From: Brevundimonas naejangsanensis
GTDB lineage: Bacteria > Pseudomonadota > Alphaproteobacteria > Caulobacterales > Caulobacteraceae
Direction: 5' to 3'
NCBI RefSeq assembly: GCF_003627995.1
Contig: NZ_CP032707.1
Coordinates: forward strand, 2,532,501 to 2,596,500
Length of the DNA stretch: 64,000 nucleotides
Shown: positions 16,837-25,722 of the stretch, piece after piece
Layout of the letters: every line of letters begins with the position of its first letter
How positions within the stretch are numbered: the stretch's first letter is position 1
Notes under the pieces: model-generated
Database searches by the model: none
What the model was told of the DNA's origin: nothing
Seen by the model: only the letters and a program-made list of their open reading frames with translations
Translations under genes and position numbers: made by a program

Positions 16837-17241
16837 CTAGAGGGGCAGGCGGCTCAGATCATAACCCGCCTGGCGCGCCGTCGCGCGCAGATCCTCGGGA
16901 TCGGCGCCGTTCAGGCGCTCGGCCATGGCCCAGGCGGCGGTCGAGCGCATGCCCGAGCGGCAGAACATCAGGGTCGGTTCGCCGTGCGACAGGACCAGGG
17001 CGGTCGCTTCCACCGCCTCGGCCGAGGGCAGGCCGCTGACCGGCGCCGCGACATAGACCAGCCCGGCCTCGGCCGCGACGGCGGCGAGCTCGGCCGAGGT
17101 CGCCTGGCCCGCCTCTTCATGATCGGGGCGATGATTCACCACCCGCTTCAGGCCCAGGCGGACGGCCAATTCGGCCAGGCGCTGCGGAGACATCTGGCCC
17201 GTGATCCAGACGTTGCTGACGAGAACGACGGGTTCGCTCAT
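16837..17241 (-). CDS. DUF442/TIGR01244-type sulfur transferase or phosphatase-like protein
   Basis: 134 aa, single domain. The active-site loop FCRSGMRS gives catalytic Cys94 and Arg99, as in the TIGR01244 family, related both to rhodaneses and to tyrosine-phosphatase-like folds. Other family positions are seen in VNHRPDHEE and AAPVSG. Homologues include the N-terminal domain of beta-lactamase-hydrolase-like (Blh) proteins involved in sulfide handling. The start at 17241 fits the family N-terminus; a longer frame upstream is antisense to no known domain and overlaps the next gene. It lies 2 bp after the stop of the periplasmic protein gene, so they may be co-transcribed. Confidence 0.85.
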   Translation of the reverse strand: MSEPVVLVSNVWITGQMSPQRLAELAVRLGLKRVVNHRPDHEEAGQATSAELAAVAAEAGLVYVAAPVSGLPSAEAVEATALVLSHGEPTLMFCRSGMRSTAAWAMAERLNGADPEDLRATARQAGYDLSRLPL

Positions 17242-17243
17242 TG

Positions 17244-17783
17244 CTACTGCCTTTTTACACGCACCGCGCGACTGGCGCCGGCGGTCAGAAGATAGCTGCC
17301 CAGGGCGGCGCGACGCACGCGAATTTCCGTCCCTGCGCGATTCTGGAAGCGAACCGGCGCGGAATCGATCTGTCGCCATTCGCTGCCGTCCGCGAGACGG
17401 AAGGTCCACTTGCCTTCATGGTCCTGGCCCGCGCCGAGCAAGGTGGTCTCGACGGCGTCGACATCAGCGCCTTCCGCCCCATCGTCGCCTCGGCTGAAGA
17501 TTGAGGGCAGGGCGGGGGCGCTGAATCCGAAGAGCTGTCGGCGGGCCTGGCGCACCTGGTCGCGATCCATAACCACGAGCTCGCCCTGCTGTTCGGCCGC
17601 ATCGAGAGCGTCGGCTGTCCGGTCGAAGCAGCGCAGCCGTTCAGCATCGTCGGCGATGGAGCGACACTCGGAAAGCGTTCTCATGAGGCTGGCGCGCTCA
17701 GGGGAGAAGGATTGCGCTGATATGTCGCGAGACGGGACGGAAACCGCAATTGTTGTCGCGGCTATTGCCAGAGTTATCCGCAT
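17244..17783 (-). CDS. Small periplasmic protein, TonB-receptor-linked (paralogue 1)
   Basis: 179 aa. Signal peptide about 1-23 (ISAQ cleavage region). The mature part has two conserved cysteines in ECRSIADDAERLRCFD, likely a disulfide, then the block DRDQVRQARRQLFGFS, and a beta-rich C-terminal half (KWTFRLADGSEWRQID ... EIRVRRAALGSYLL ... RAVRVKRQ). The protein at 21373-21903 shares all these blocks in the same order, and both lie divergent from a large TonB-dependent receptor. The C-terminal half probably forms a small beta-sandwich. Start 17783 is the ATG opening the signal peptide. Function unknown; an accessory role to the receptor is inferred from the duplicated arrangement. Confidence 0.8.
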   Translation of the reverse strand: MRITLAIAATTIAVSVPSRDISAQSFSPERASLMRTLSECRSIADDAERLRCFDRTADALDAAEQQGELVVMDRDQVRQARRQLFGFSAPALPSIFSRGDDGAEGADVDAVETTLLGAGQDHEGKWTFRLADGSEWRQIDSAPVRFQNRAGTEIRVRRAALGSYLLTAGASRAVRVKRQ

Positions 17784-18054
17784 TTTTCTCGTATCTCGAT
17801 AATTTGATTTGTCTGTATTCATCCATCTTTCGGCGCTTTGTCGCCTGTCGGTCAAAGTCATGGCGTGGCTAATTTATGACAGAGTGGCGGCCTGATCGCC
17901 ATGCTCATGTAATTCGCATAGCCCTTATTAGGGACTCGTGCCTAACCTGCAAATTATCGACCGAACGTCCTTTGGGGGCGGGGGCCGAGACTAGCTGTGG
18001 CCGGCGGGTGGGGACGACTTCATCGGTGTCGACCGCAAATCAGGAGGACGAATC
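17784..18054. promoter_or_regulatory. Divergent promoter region of receptor module 1
   Basis: This 271-bp gap separates the start of the small periplasmic gene (minus) from TonB receptor 1 (plus) and must carry both promoters. It is AT-richer than its surroundings in the middle (17900-17960) and holds the palindrome CCCTTATTAGGG-like word near 17923. The receptor's ribosome binding site AGGAGG is at 18042-18047. I see no small gene in it. Confidence 0.5.
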
Positions 18055-21000
18055 TTGAATATCAAAATCAAACGAGAACGTCTGTTAGCGTCGACGATGA
18101 TCGCTGGACTTGCGTTCGCCGGCCTGGCCACGCCGGCCCTGTCGCAGACCACGCCCGCGCCGCAGACCGACCAGCCTAGCCAGGTCGGCGACATCGTCGT
18201 CACCGGCTCTCGCCTGCGTCAGCCGAACCTGACCACGACCAGCCCGGTGACGCAGGTCACGGGGGAAGACATCGACGTGCAGGGCGTCACCCGCGTCGAG
18301 GATCTGGTGAGCCAACTGCCGCAGGCCTTCGCGGCGCAGAACTCGACCGTTTCGAACGGCGCCTCGGGCACGGCGACGGTGTCGCTGCGCAACCTGGGTT
18401 CGTCGCGCACCCTCGTGCTGATCGACGGCAAGCGCATGGGCTACGGCTCGCCCCAGGATGACGCGGCCGACCTGAACCAGATTCCCGGGCAGATGGTCGA
18501 GCGTGTCGAAGTGCTGACGGGCGGCGCCTCTGCCGTCTATGGTTCGGACGCCATCGCCGGCGTCGTGAACTTCATCATGCGCAAGAATTTCGAGGGCATC
18601 GAAATCGACGCCCAGTACGGCTTCAACCAGCACAACAACGACTATGACGGCGTCGGCAACGTGCGGAACGTCGTCGCCGGTCGCGCGGCCAGCAACCCGT
18701 CGCAGTTCAAGCTGCCGGACGACAACGTCTACACGGGCTTCAGCCGTGAAGTGAACATCTTGATGGGCGTGAACGCCCCTGACGACCGCGGCAACATCAC
18801 CCTGTATGCGGGCTACCGCAAGAACAACAAGGTGCTGGGTCGCGACTACGACTACGCTGCCTGTTCGCTCGGCGCTCCTGCCACTGCGACGCCGGACAGC
18901 TTCCAGTGCGCGGGGTCGGGCACCTCGTTCCCGGGTCAGTTCGCCGACTTCGGCTCGAACTCGTTCCTGATCGATCCTGATAACAATCCGGACACGAAGA
19001 ACAGCATCGACGTCAACCCGATGCCGGGCTTCACCTTTACGGTGGGCGGTCCGGGCTTCCGGAATTACTCGGCCGCTACGGATGCCTACAACTTCGGCCC
19101 GTTGAACTATTATCAGCGTCCCGATGAGCGTTACACCCTGGGGGCTTTCGGTCACTATGACGTGACCGACAAGATCGAAGTCTATACGCAGCTGATGTTC
19201 AGCGATTATTCGACGATCGCCCAGATTGCGCCGTCGGGTAACTTCTTCGGCGAGTTCAAGAACGGCTTCCGCACCACCGACGGCTCGTCGTTCATCAACT
19301 GCGACAACCCGCTGCTGAGCGCTGCGCAAGCGGCGGCGATCGGTTGCGGCGCCCTGGCGCAGCAGGCGCACGACACCTTTGTCTGGTTCAACCCGGCGAC
19401 GGAAGCGTTTGAGCTTTCGGATGCTTCGAACCCTGACGCGTTCCGCCTGCTGGACGACCCCAACCTGGTGCCGATGTACATCGGTCGTCGCAACGTTGAG
19501 GGCGGCGGTCGTCAGTCCGACATCCGCTTCCAGGCGTACCGTGGCGTGTTGGGCGCTCGAGGCGATCTGAACGACGCCTGGAGCTATGACCTTTCGCTGC
19601 AGTATTCGCGGTCGCAGTTCACCAACATCTATCGTAACGAGTTCTCCAACACGCGCCTGGCGCGCGCGCTGGATGTCGTGACCGATCCGGTGTCCGGTCG
19701 TCCTGTCTGCTCGGCCGTTCTGGCCGGCATCGACGCGAACTGCGTGCCGTATAACATCTTCTCGGCCGGCGGCGTGACCCAGGAAGCGCTGAACTATCTG
19801 CAGGTGCCGCTGGTCGCGACGGGCTGGACCACCCAACAGGTCGTTTCGGCCTCGCTGACGACCGACCTCGGCGCCTATGGCGTCAAGTCGCCGTGGGCGA
19901 CGCGCTCCGTTCAGGCGGCCTTCGGCGCCGAGTATCGCCGTGACGCTCTGGATCTGACGCCCGACGTGTCGTTCACCAGCGGTGACGGCGCCGGTCAAGG
20001 CGGCCCGACCCCGGCCCTCGGCGGCGCCAACCAAGTCTACGACATCTTCGCCGAAGCCCAGATCCCGATTGCGGAAGACATGGCTTTCGCTCACCAGTTG
20101 TCGCTCGATCTGGCCTATCGCCACTCGGAGTACGAACTGGGCGGCGGCACGGATTCGTGGAAGGTCGGCGGCGACTGGGCTCCGATCCCGTCGGTTCGTT
20201 TCCGCGCCAGCGCTCAGCGCGCTGTCCGCGCGCCGAACGTGATCGAGCTGTTCACCGCCCAGGGCTTCAACCTGTTCGACATGGACTTCGATCCTTGCGA
20301 TGCGGTCAACCGTCCGGCGGCGGAAGGCCCGGTTCCGGCTTCCTGCATCGGCAATAATCCGTGGCAAGTGACGGCGGGTCAATCGACCGGCGGCAGCCTG
20401 TCCAGCCCGGCGGGCCAGTATAGCTTCCTGCAGGGTGGCAACCAGTCGCTTACGCCGGAGGAATCCGACACCCTGACCCTCGGCGTCGTGTTCACCCCGG
20501 AGTTCCTGCCGGGCTTCAACATGACGCTGGACTACTTCGACATCCAGATCGACAACCTCGTGTCGACGATCGGCGCCCAGAACTCGCTTGACGCTTGCTA
20601 TAGCTCTGGTCTGGCAGCGGCCTGCGCCAACATTCGCCGTAACTCCAACGGCCAGCTGTGGGTCGGGACCGGCAATGTGATCGATCTCAACACCAACATC
20701 GGCGGTCTCTCGACCTCGGGTGTGGACGTTGCCGTCAACTACAACATGGATCTGGGCGACTTCGGCTGGGATCGCGCCGGCACCCTGGGCTTCGCCATGG
20801 TCGGCACCTGGCTGGACAAGCTCGAGACCGATACCGGCCTCGGTTTTGCCAACTCGAAGTATGACTGCGCCGGCTTCTTCGCGAACCAGTGCGGCGTTCC
20901 GAACCCGGAATGGCGTCACCGCTTGCGCGTTGACTGGGGCACGCCGATCGAGGGGCTGAACGTGAACGGTACGTGGCGTTACTACGGCGGCTCTGAAATC

Positions 21001-21264
21001 GCCGTCCTGGGCGCCGACGGCAGCCTCGACAACTCGCCGACGACCCGCATCGATCGCGAGTTCGACGCCATCAACTACTTCGATCTGGCGGCCACCTGGC
21101 AGGCCCGTGACAACGTGTCGGTGCGCGCGGGCGTGAACAACGTCTTCGACACTGATCCGCCGCTGTCCTATTCGGTCGGCACGACGGGTAACAACAACAC
21201 CTACCCGCAACTTTACAACGCCATGGGCCGCTACTTCTTCTTCGGCGTCACGGCGAACTTCTAA
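18055..21264 (+). CDS. TonB-dependent receptor 1
   Basis: 1069 aa outer-membrane receptor. It starts with TTG, 7 bp after AGGAGG, giving signal peptide MNIKIKRERLLASTMIAG ... ALSQ, nearly the same as in receptor 2. A TonB-box-like DIVVTGSR (about 46-53) precedes the plug (about 60-175: DLVSQLPQAF, GGASAVYGSDAIAGVVNFIM). The rest is the 22-strand barrel with large Cys-containing loops, ending in the terminal Phe (VTANF) needed for barrel assembly. This long family without an N-terminal STN domain is abundant in Caulobacterales and sphingomonads and takes up oligosaccharides, peptides or metal chelates. No ligand can be assigned. A strong terminator follows. Confidence 0.93.
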   Translation: MNIKIKRERLLASTMIAGLAFAGLATPALSQTTPAPQTDQPSQVGDIVVTGSRLRQPNLTTTSPVTQVTGEDIDVQGVTRVEDLVSQLPQAFAAQNSTVSNGASGTATVSLRNLGSSRTLVLIDGKRMGYGSPQDDAADLNQIPGQMVERVEVLTGGASAVYGSDAIAGVVNFIMRKNFEGIEIDAQYGFNQHNNDYDGVGNVRNVVAGRAASNPSQFKLPDDNVYTGFSREVNILMGVNAPDDRGNITLYAGYRKNNKVLGRDYDYAACSLGAPATATPDSFQCAGSGTSFPGQFADFGSNSFLIDPDNNPDTKNSIDVNPMPGFTFTVGGPGFRNYSAATDAYNFGPLNYYQRPDERYTLGAFGHYDVTDKIEVYTQLMFSDYSTIAQIAPSGNFFGEFKNGFRTTDGSSFINCDNPLLSAAQAAAIGCGALAQQAHDTFVWFNPATEAFELSDASNPDAFRLLDDPNLVPMYIGRRNVEGGGRQSDIRFQAYRGVLGARGDLNDAWSYDLSLQYSRSQFTNIYRNEFSNTRLARALDVVTDPVSGRPVCSAVLAGIDANCVPYNIFSAGGVTQEALNYLQVPLVATGWTTQQVVSASLTTDLGAYGVKSPWATRSVQAAFGAEYRRDALDLTPDVSFTSGDGAGQGGPTPALGGANQVYDIFAEAQIPIAEDMAFAHQLSLDLAYRHSEYELGGGTDSWKVGGDWAPIPSVRFRASAQRAVRAPNVIELFTAQGFNLFDMDFDPCDAVNRPAAEGPVPASCIGNNPWQVTAGQSTGGSLSSPAGQYSFLQGGNQSLTPEESDTLTLGVVFTPEFLPGFNMTLDYFDIQIDNLVSTIGAQNSLDACYSSGLAAACANIRRNSNGQLWVGTGNVIDLNTNIGGLSTSGVDVAVNYNMDLGDFGWDRAGTLGFAMVGTWLDKLETDTGLGFANSKYDCAGFFANQCGVPNPEWRHRLRVDWGTPIEGLNVNGTWRYYGGSEIAVLGADGSLDNSPTTRIDREFDAINYFDLAATWQARDNVSVRAGVNNVFDTDPPLSYSVGTTGNNNTYPQLYNAMGRYFFFGVTANF

Positions 21265-21285
21265 GTATTATCGGTTTAAAAGATG

Positions 21286-21320
21286 GGGCGGCGGATTTCT
21301 GATCCGCCGCCCTATTTCAT
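21286..21320. terminator. Strong terminator between receptor 1 and the second periplasmic gene
   Basis: An 11-bp perfect stem (GGGCGGCGGAT 21286-21296 with ATCCGCCGCCC 21302-21312), 5-nt loop, followed by TATTTCATTTT. It ends receptor 1 and, lying between convergent genes, may also serve the minus-strand gene ending at 21373. The same stem sequence, with one G-U change, follows receptor 2. Confidence 0.85.
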
Positions 21321-21372
21321 TTTGACGTGTCGTCCGAACTGAACGGCCCGGTTGGTATCAGGCTCGTTCCGC

Positions 21373-21903
21373 CTATTCGCGACGCACGCGTACGGCGCGG
21401 TTGGACGCGAGGTTCAGGAAGTAGCTGCCGAGGGTCGCACGTCTCACTCGGACCTCATCTCCCTGAACCGGGCGCAGGTGATAGGTTTCGTTATCGACCT
21501 GTCGCCATTGGCTGCCGTCTGTCAGGTGAAAGAGCCAGCGGCCCTGGTTGTCTCGCACGGCGCGGTCCAGCGTGGTCGATATGGCTTCGATTTGCTCACT
21601 CGGCTCATTTTTTCCGAACAGGGCGGGCAGGGGCACGGTCGAGAAGCCAAAAAGCTGGCGCCGAGCCTCCTGCACCTGGGCGCGGTCAATGACCGACAGA
21701 TCTCCATTCTCGCGCGCCTGTAGGACGCGCGCCAAGGTGAAATCAAAACACGCCAGGCGCGCTTCGTTGGGCGTGATTTCTTGGCATGCCGCCATTTCCT
21801 CAAACGGAGCTTTCTTGTCCTGGGCAAAAGCGTGTCCGCTAACGCTCAGGAGCAGGCCGATTGTGGCTGGTGGGAGAGCGATGATGGAAAATATGTGTTT
21901 CAT
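21373..21903 (-). CDS. Small periplasmic protein, TonB-receptor-linked (paralogue 2)
   Basis: 176 aa. Signal peptide 1-27 (HAFA before Gln28). It shares with the protein at 17244-17783 the cysteine pair (ACQEITPNEARLACFD), the DRAQVQEARRQLFGFS block, and the C-terminal WLFHLTDGSQWRQVD ... EVRVRRATLGSYFLN ... NRAVRVRRE. The two differ mainly in the signal peptide and in the acidic linker between the two conserved regions. It is transcribed away from TonB receptor 2, just as paralogue 1 is from receptor 1. Start 21903 is the ATG before the signal peptide; an upstream in-frame start adds 24 residues that would spoil it. Function unknown. Confidence 0.8.
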   Translation of the reverse strand: MKHIFSIIALPPATIGLLLSVSGHAFAQDKKAPFEEMAACQEITPNEARLACFDFTLARVLQARENGDLSVIDRAQVQEARRQLFGFSTVPLPALFGKNEPSEQIEAISTTLDRAVRDNQGRWLFHLTDGSQWRQVDNETYHLRPVQGDEVRVRRATLGSYFLNLASNRAVRVRRE

Positions 21904-22178
21904 ATGTGGCTCTTTGCGCGCAATTTTTGAAAAAGGGTTGTTCTCACTAAAGAGATGGCTAGATCGTGCAAGCATTTACCGTGGCGTTTTTGCGACATTT
22001 GAAGGGCCAGTTGATTTCTGGGGGCAATATATCTGGCCCTCATCCGAAGGCGTCGGCTAAGCCCATCGCAGTCAGTCGCCTTGAGTCTCTAAAAATTGTG
22101 GGGGAGGGGCGCTGATAGCGCGGGCAGACGGGGCCGAGGCATCGTCGGGGGCCTGGCGCAACCTAGGAGGATAATAGT
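21904..22178. promoter_or_regulatory. Divergent promoter region of receptor module 2
   Basis: This 275-bp gap separates paralogue 2 (minus) from TonB receptor 2 (plus). It is locally AT-rich at 21920-22040, as expected of promoters. The receptor's AGGAGG lies at about 22164-22169, ten bases before the TTG start. Apart from the ribosome binding site and start, it shows little resemblance to the module 1 gap, so the two receptors may be regulated differently. Confidence 0.5.
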
Positions 22179-25100
22179 TTGAAATTTCAGTTGAAGCGTG
22201 AGCGGCTGCTCGCGTCCACCATGATTGCAGGGGCAGCGCTTTTCGGCTTTGCCGCTCCGGCCCTGGCGCAGGACACGAGCGCTCAAGAACAGACCAGCCA
22301 AGTGTCTGACATCGTTGTGACCGGTTCGCGTATCCGCGTTCGCGACACGACCGGCAGCAGCCCGATTGTGACGGTCGGCGCCGAGCAGTTGGAAGAGATC
22401 GGCACCGCGACGATCGAAACCTATCTGAACGCCCTGCCGCAGCTGTCGCCCAGCCTGACCAAGACCAACAACAACCCGTCGTCGGGCGGCGCCGCCTTCC
22501 TTGACCTGCGTCAGCTGGGCACCTCGCGCGGCCTGACGCTGGTCAACGGCCGTCGTCTGGTTCCGGGTTCCTCGAGCGGCGCCGTGGACATCTCCATCCT
22601 GCCGTCGGGCCTGATGGATCGCGTCGAGATCATCACCGGCGGCGCCTCGGCCGTGTACGGCGCCGACGCCGTGTCGGGCGTGGTCAACTTCATCCTGAAG
22701 GACGATTTTGAAGGCGCTCAGGTCTCCGCGCAGTACGGCATCTCGCAAGAGAACGACGGCAAGGAAGTCCAGTACAACATGGTCCTGGGCGGCGCTTTCG
22801 CCGACGGCCGTGGCCACCTGACCTTTGCTGCGTCGCACAACACGCGTGACGGCATTCAGCAGACCGCGCGCGACATCTCGCGCACTGCGCAATACTGCTT
22901 CAACGACGGCACCTGCGTGCCGGACGGCTCGCCGACGACCGGCGACGGCACGTTCACCATTTCCGCGGTGACGAACGCCGGAGACGACGACGCCAACAAG
23001 GCTGCGACGGATGCCCGTCTTGACGCCTTCCGCACCTACTTCGCCGGTCGGGGTCTGACGAACCCGAACCTCATCCGCGTCGGTCAGCGCCTGGGCTTCA
23101 ACCCCGATGGCTCGCTGTTCGTCGCCGGCGACTTCAAGGGCGACGGCGTTTTCGGCTACACTGGGCCGAACACGAACGGTTGGGATCCGGCCGACACGTT
23201 TGTCTACGACTTCAACCCGGTGAACCTGCTGCAATCGCCGTATGAGCGGACGAACTTCTACAGCCAGATGAAGTACGATCTCACGGATCGTATTCAGTTC
23301 TACGGCGACGCGCTGTTCAGCACCTACAGCAGCACCAACGAGTTGGCGGAATCGCCGGCGGGCTTCGCAATCCCGGTTGCGACGACGGGCACGCTGTCGC
23401 CTGAGATCAAGACCCTGCTGGCCAATGCCAACATTGCGTCGTTCACGCTGTCGCGTCGGACGAACGAATTGGGCCCGCGTACCTATAACTACGACACCAC
23501 GGCCTATCAGGCCACGGGCGGGTTCCGCGGCGATCTTCCTGCGATCTTCGGCAAGGAATGGGCCTATGACGTCTATGCGTCGTACGGCAAGTATCGGAGC
23601 ACCCAAGAGTACATCGGCTTCCCCGAAGCCAACCGTATTCGCGCCGCCCTGGCCGGTTGCCCGGCCGGTTCGCCCACGGGCCCCGTGGGCCGCAAGGGCA
23701 CTCCGACCACCTGCGTGCCGCTGAACCCCTTCGGCGCCAACAACATCACGGCTGATCAGGTCGACTACATCACGGCCAAGGGCCAGGTTGCCGTCACCGA
23801 GATCGAGCAGAAGAACGTCGTCGCCTCGGTTACGGGCGACCTGTTCACCCTGCCTGCCGGCCCGGTCAGCTTCGCCTTCGGTGGCGAATACCGCGACCTG
23901 GGCTACAGCGATCTGCCGCCGGAAGGCGTGCAGACCGGCACCCTGCTGGGCGGCAACTCGGCCGGTCCGGTTGTGGGCGGCTATGATGTCTGGGAAGTGT
24001 TCGGCGAACTGCGTGTGCCGATCCTGGCCGACAAGCCCTTCGCCCATTACCTGGGTGTCGAAGGCGGCTATCGCTGGTCGGACTATTCGATCGGCCAAAC
24101 CACCGAGACCTGGAAGTACGGCGGTGAGTGGGCTCCGGTCGACTGGATGCGCTTCCGCGCCCTGCAACAGCGTGCCGTTCGCGCGCCGTCGCTCGGCGAA
24201 CTGTTCCGCACCCAGCAGGAAAGCTATCCGGGCGTGACGACCGGCAACCTGGATCCGTGCGACAAGGACAGCGCGGCGCGTACCGGCGCCAACGCTGCCC
24301 AGGTTCTGGCGCTCTGCCAGGCTCAGTCGTCGCAGATCACGGCGAGCTGGGACTCGGTGGGCAGCCAGTACCGGACCTTCTCGGGCGGCAACAAGAACCT
24401 GAACCCGGAAACCGCGGACTCCACGACCATCGGCGTCGTGCTCCGTGCTCCGGCTTCGGTTCCGTCCTGGGCGTCGAGCCTGACGGCGACGGTTGACTAC
24501 TTCGACATTCAAATCGACGACGTCATCAGCTCGATCGGCTTCTCGACCTCGCTGTCGCGCTGCTTCAACGCGGACTTCAACCCGACGTTCAGCAACGCGA
24601 ACGTGTATTGTCAGAACCTGCACCGTGACGCTGACACGGGCTATCTGACCAGCACGGGTCTGAACGGCTTCATCACCGCCACCAACGCCAACCTGGCGCA
24701 GTTCAAGGCTTCGGGCGTCGACCTGGCCGTGAACTACAACATCACGCCGGCTGATTACGGCGCTCCGGCCTGGCTGGGCCGTCTGGCGCTCTCGACCCAG
24801 GGCACCTGGTACGAGAACCAGCAGTTCCAGTCTGACTCGGCCAGCCCGATCAGCGGCAACTTCGTTGGCGGCATCGGCGACGGTACCCCGGGTGAAACCA
24901 CCCTGCCGGAGTGGAAGTTCAACACGCGCTTCTCGTGGGCGTATGAGGACTTCTCGGCGTCGCTGCGCTGGACCTACATCAGCAGCGTCGTTGATGACGC
25001 TGCGGACGTGGCGGCCGGTGATATCGGCGAGATCGATGCGTACAGCTATTTCCACCTGAACGCTTCGTGGGCCGTGAACGATACGCTGGAAGTGTTCGGC

Positions 25101-25226
25101 GGCATCGACAACCTGTTCGACAAGGCCCCGCCGCGCTACGCCAGCGGCTTCCAGTATCAGACCGATCCGTCGACCTATGACGTCATCGGTCGCTACTTCT
25201 ACGTCGGCGCTCGCGCTCGCTTCTAA
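22179..25226 (+). CDS. TonB-dependent receptor 2
   Basis: 1015 aa outer-membrane receptor, paralogous to receptor 1. It also starts with TTG after AGGAGG. The signal peptide MKFQLKRERLLASTMIAG ... ALAQ matches receptor 1 from KRERLLASTMIAG on. DIVVTGSR (TonB-box-like), the plug (GGASAVYGADAVSGVVNFIL) and the barrel ending in Phe (GARARF) are intact. The barrel loops diverge strongly from receptor 1 (different insertions around residues 240-330 and 690-760), which suggests a different ligand. Similar family members in Caulobacterales take up large nutrients; none can be named here. A matching terminator follows. Confidence 0.93.
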   Translation: MKFQLKRERLLASTMIAGAALFGFAAPALAQDTSAQEQTSQVSDIVVTGSRIRVRDTTGSSPIVTVGAEQLEEIGTATIETYLNALPQLSPSLTKTNNNPSSGGAAFLDLRQLGTSRGLTLVNGRRLVPGSSSGAVDISILPSGLMDRVEIITGGASAVYGADAVSGVVNFILKDDFEGAQVSAQYGISQENDGKEVQYNMVLGGAFADGRGHLTFAASHNTRDGIQQTARDISRTAQYCFNDGTCVPDGSPTTGDGTFTISAVTNAGDDDANKAATDARLDAFRTYFAGRGLTNPNLIRVGQRLGFNPDGSLFVAGDFKGDGVFGYTGPNTNGWDPADTFVYDFNPVNLLQSPYERTNFYSQMKYDLTDRIQFYGDALFSTYSSTNELAESPAGFAIPVATTGTLSPEIKTLLANANIASFTLSRRTNELGPRTYNYDTTAYQATGGFRGDLPAIFGKEWAYDVYASYGKYRSTQEYIGFPEANRIRAALAGCPAGSPTGPVGRKGTPTTCVPLNPFGANNITADQVDYITAKGQVAVTEIEQKNVVASVTGDLFTLPAGPVSFAFGGEYRDLGYSDLPPEGVQTGTLLGGNSAGPVVGGYDVWEVFGELRVPILADKPFAHYLGVEGGYRWSDYSIGQTTETWKYGGEWAPVDWMRFRALQQRAVRAPSLGELFRTQQESYPGVTTGNLDPCDKDSAARTGANAAQVLALCQAQSSQITASWDSVGSQYRTFSGGNKNLNPETADSTTIGVVLRAPASVPSWASSLTATVDYFDIQIDDVISSIGFSTSLSRCFNADFNPTFSNANVYCQNLHRDADTGYLTSTGLNGFITATNANLAQFKASGVDLAVNYNITPADYGAPAWLGRLALSTQGTWYENQQFQSDSASPISGNFVGGIGDGTPGETTLPEWKFNTRFSWAYEDFSASLRWTYISSVVDDAADVAAGDIGEIDAYSYFHLNASWAVNDTLEVFGGIDNLFDKAPPRYASGFQYQTDPSTYDVIGRYFYVGARARF

Positions 25227-25249
25227 GAAGTAGTCAGTACCTAGGGGGA

Positions 25250-25285
25250 GGGCGGCGGATCGTATGATCCGTCGCCCTTTCTTTT
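25250..25285 (+). terminator. Terminator of TonB receptor 2
   Basis: Stem GGGCGGCGGAT (25250-25260) with ATCCGTCGCCC (25267-25277), 11 bp with one G-U pair, 6-nt loop, followed by TTTCTTTT. It is almost identical to the hairpin after receptor 1, supporting duplication of a unit that included the terminator. Confidence 0.85.
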
Positions 25286-25484
25286 GGTCGAAGGCAGGTG
25301 CTGAAAGCGTATGGGCTGTTTCAGGCAAGCAGGTGCTGCCCTGGCTTGGGAAGACAAGCGAGGGTCCTGTGGGGCGCCTAATGTCGCAAAAGACAGCAAC
25401 CGGCGGCCCGTCCTAGGCGCGTGTGTCAATCATCGAATGAAATGGATGCGGCTTGTCAGCGCGCTCATCGCTTGAAAGCAGATG

Positions 25485-25517
25485 CGCCACTCCATCATTC
25501 TTCATGAGGAGTGGCGC
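25485..25517 (-). repeat. Inverted repeat joining the tRNA-Asp 3' end to its trailer
   Basis: GCGCCACTCC (25485-25494) and GGAGTGGCGC (25508-25517) form a perfect 10-bp inverted repeat with a 13-nt loop. The right arm includes the CCA end and last acceptor-stem bases of tRNA-Asp. No T-tract follows on the minus strand. It could be a processing signal or a partial copy of the tRNA end. Confidence 0.55.
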
Positions 25518-25588
25518 GAGTGACGGGGCTCGAACCCGCGACCTCCGGCGTGACAGGCCGGCACTCTAACCAACTGAGCTACACCCGC
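25512..25588 (-). tRNA. tRNA-Asp (anticodon GTC)
   Basis: 77 nt including encoded CCA. The acceptor stem GCGGGUG pairs with CACUCGC (one G-U), the D-arm is in AGCTCAGTTGGTTAGAGT, the anticodon arm CCGGCCTGTCACGCCGG carries GTC, and the T-arm is GCGGGTTCGAGCCCCGT. It stands alone between TonB receptor 2 and the S9 peptidase gene. Confidence 0.97.
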
Positions 25589-25722
25589 TTGGCTCCCCCG
25601 CGAGGAGGAGAAGGGGCGAATACGGGGGACCGGGCCTTCGGTCAAGCGCCTTGTGCCGCTTTCGCTAAAAATTCTGCGAAATCAGGCTTTAGCTCCGCTC
25701 GATCGGCTTTCGGTTCAGGCGT

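Noticed and set aside
18085..21210. Minus-strand frame of about 1040 codons opposite receptor 1, and a similar one (22089-25328) opposite receptor 2
   Set aside because: Both mirror the receptor codons, contain Arg/Ala-rich sequence without domains, and have no own start signal.
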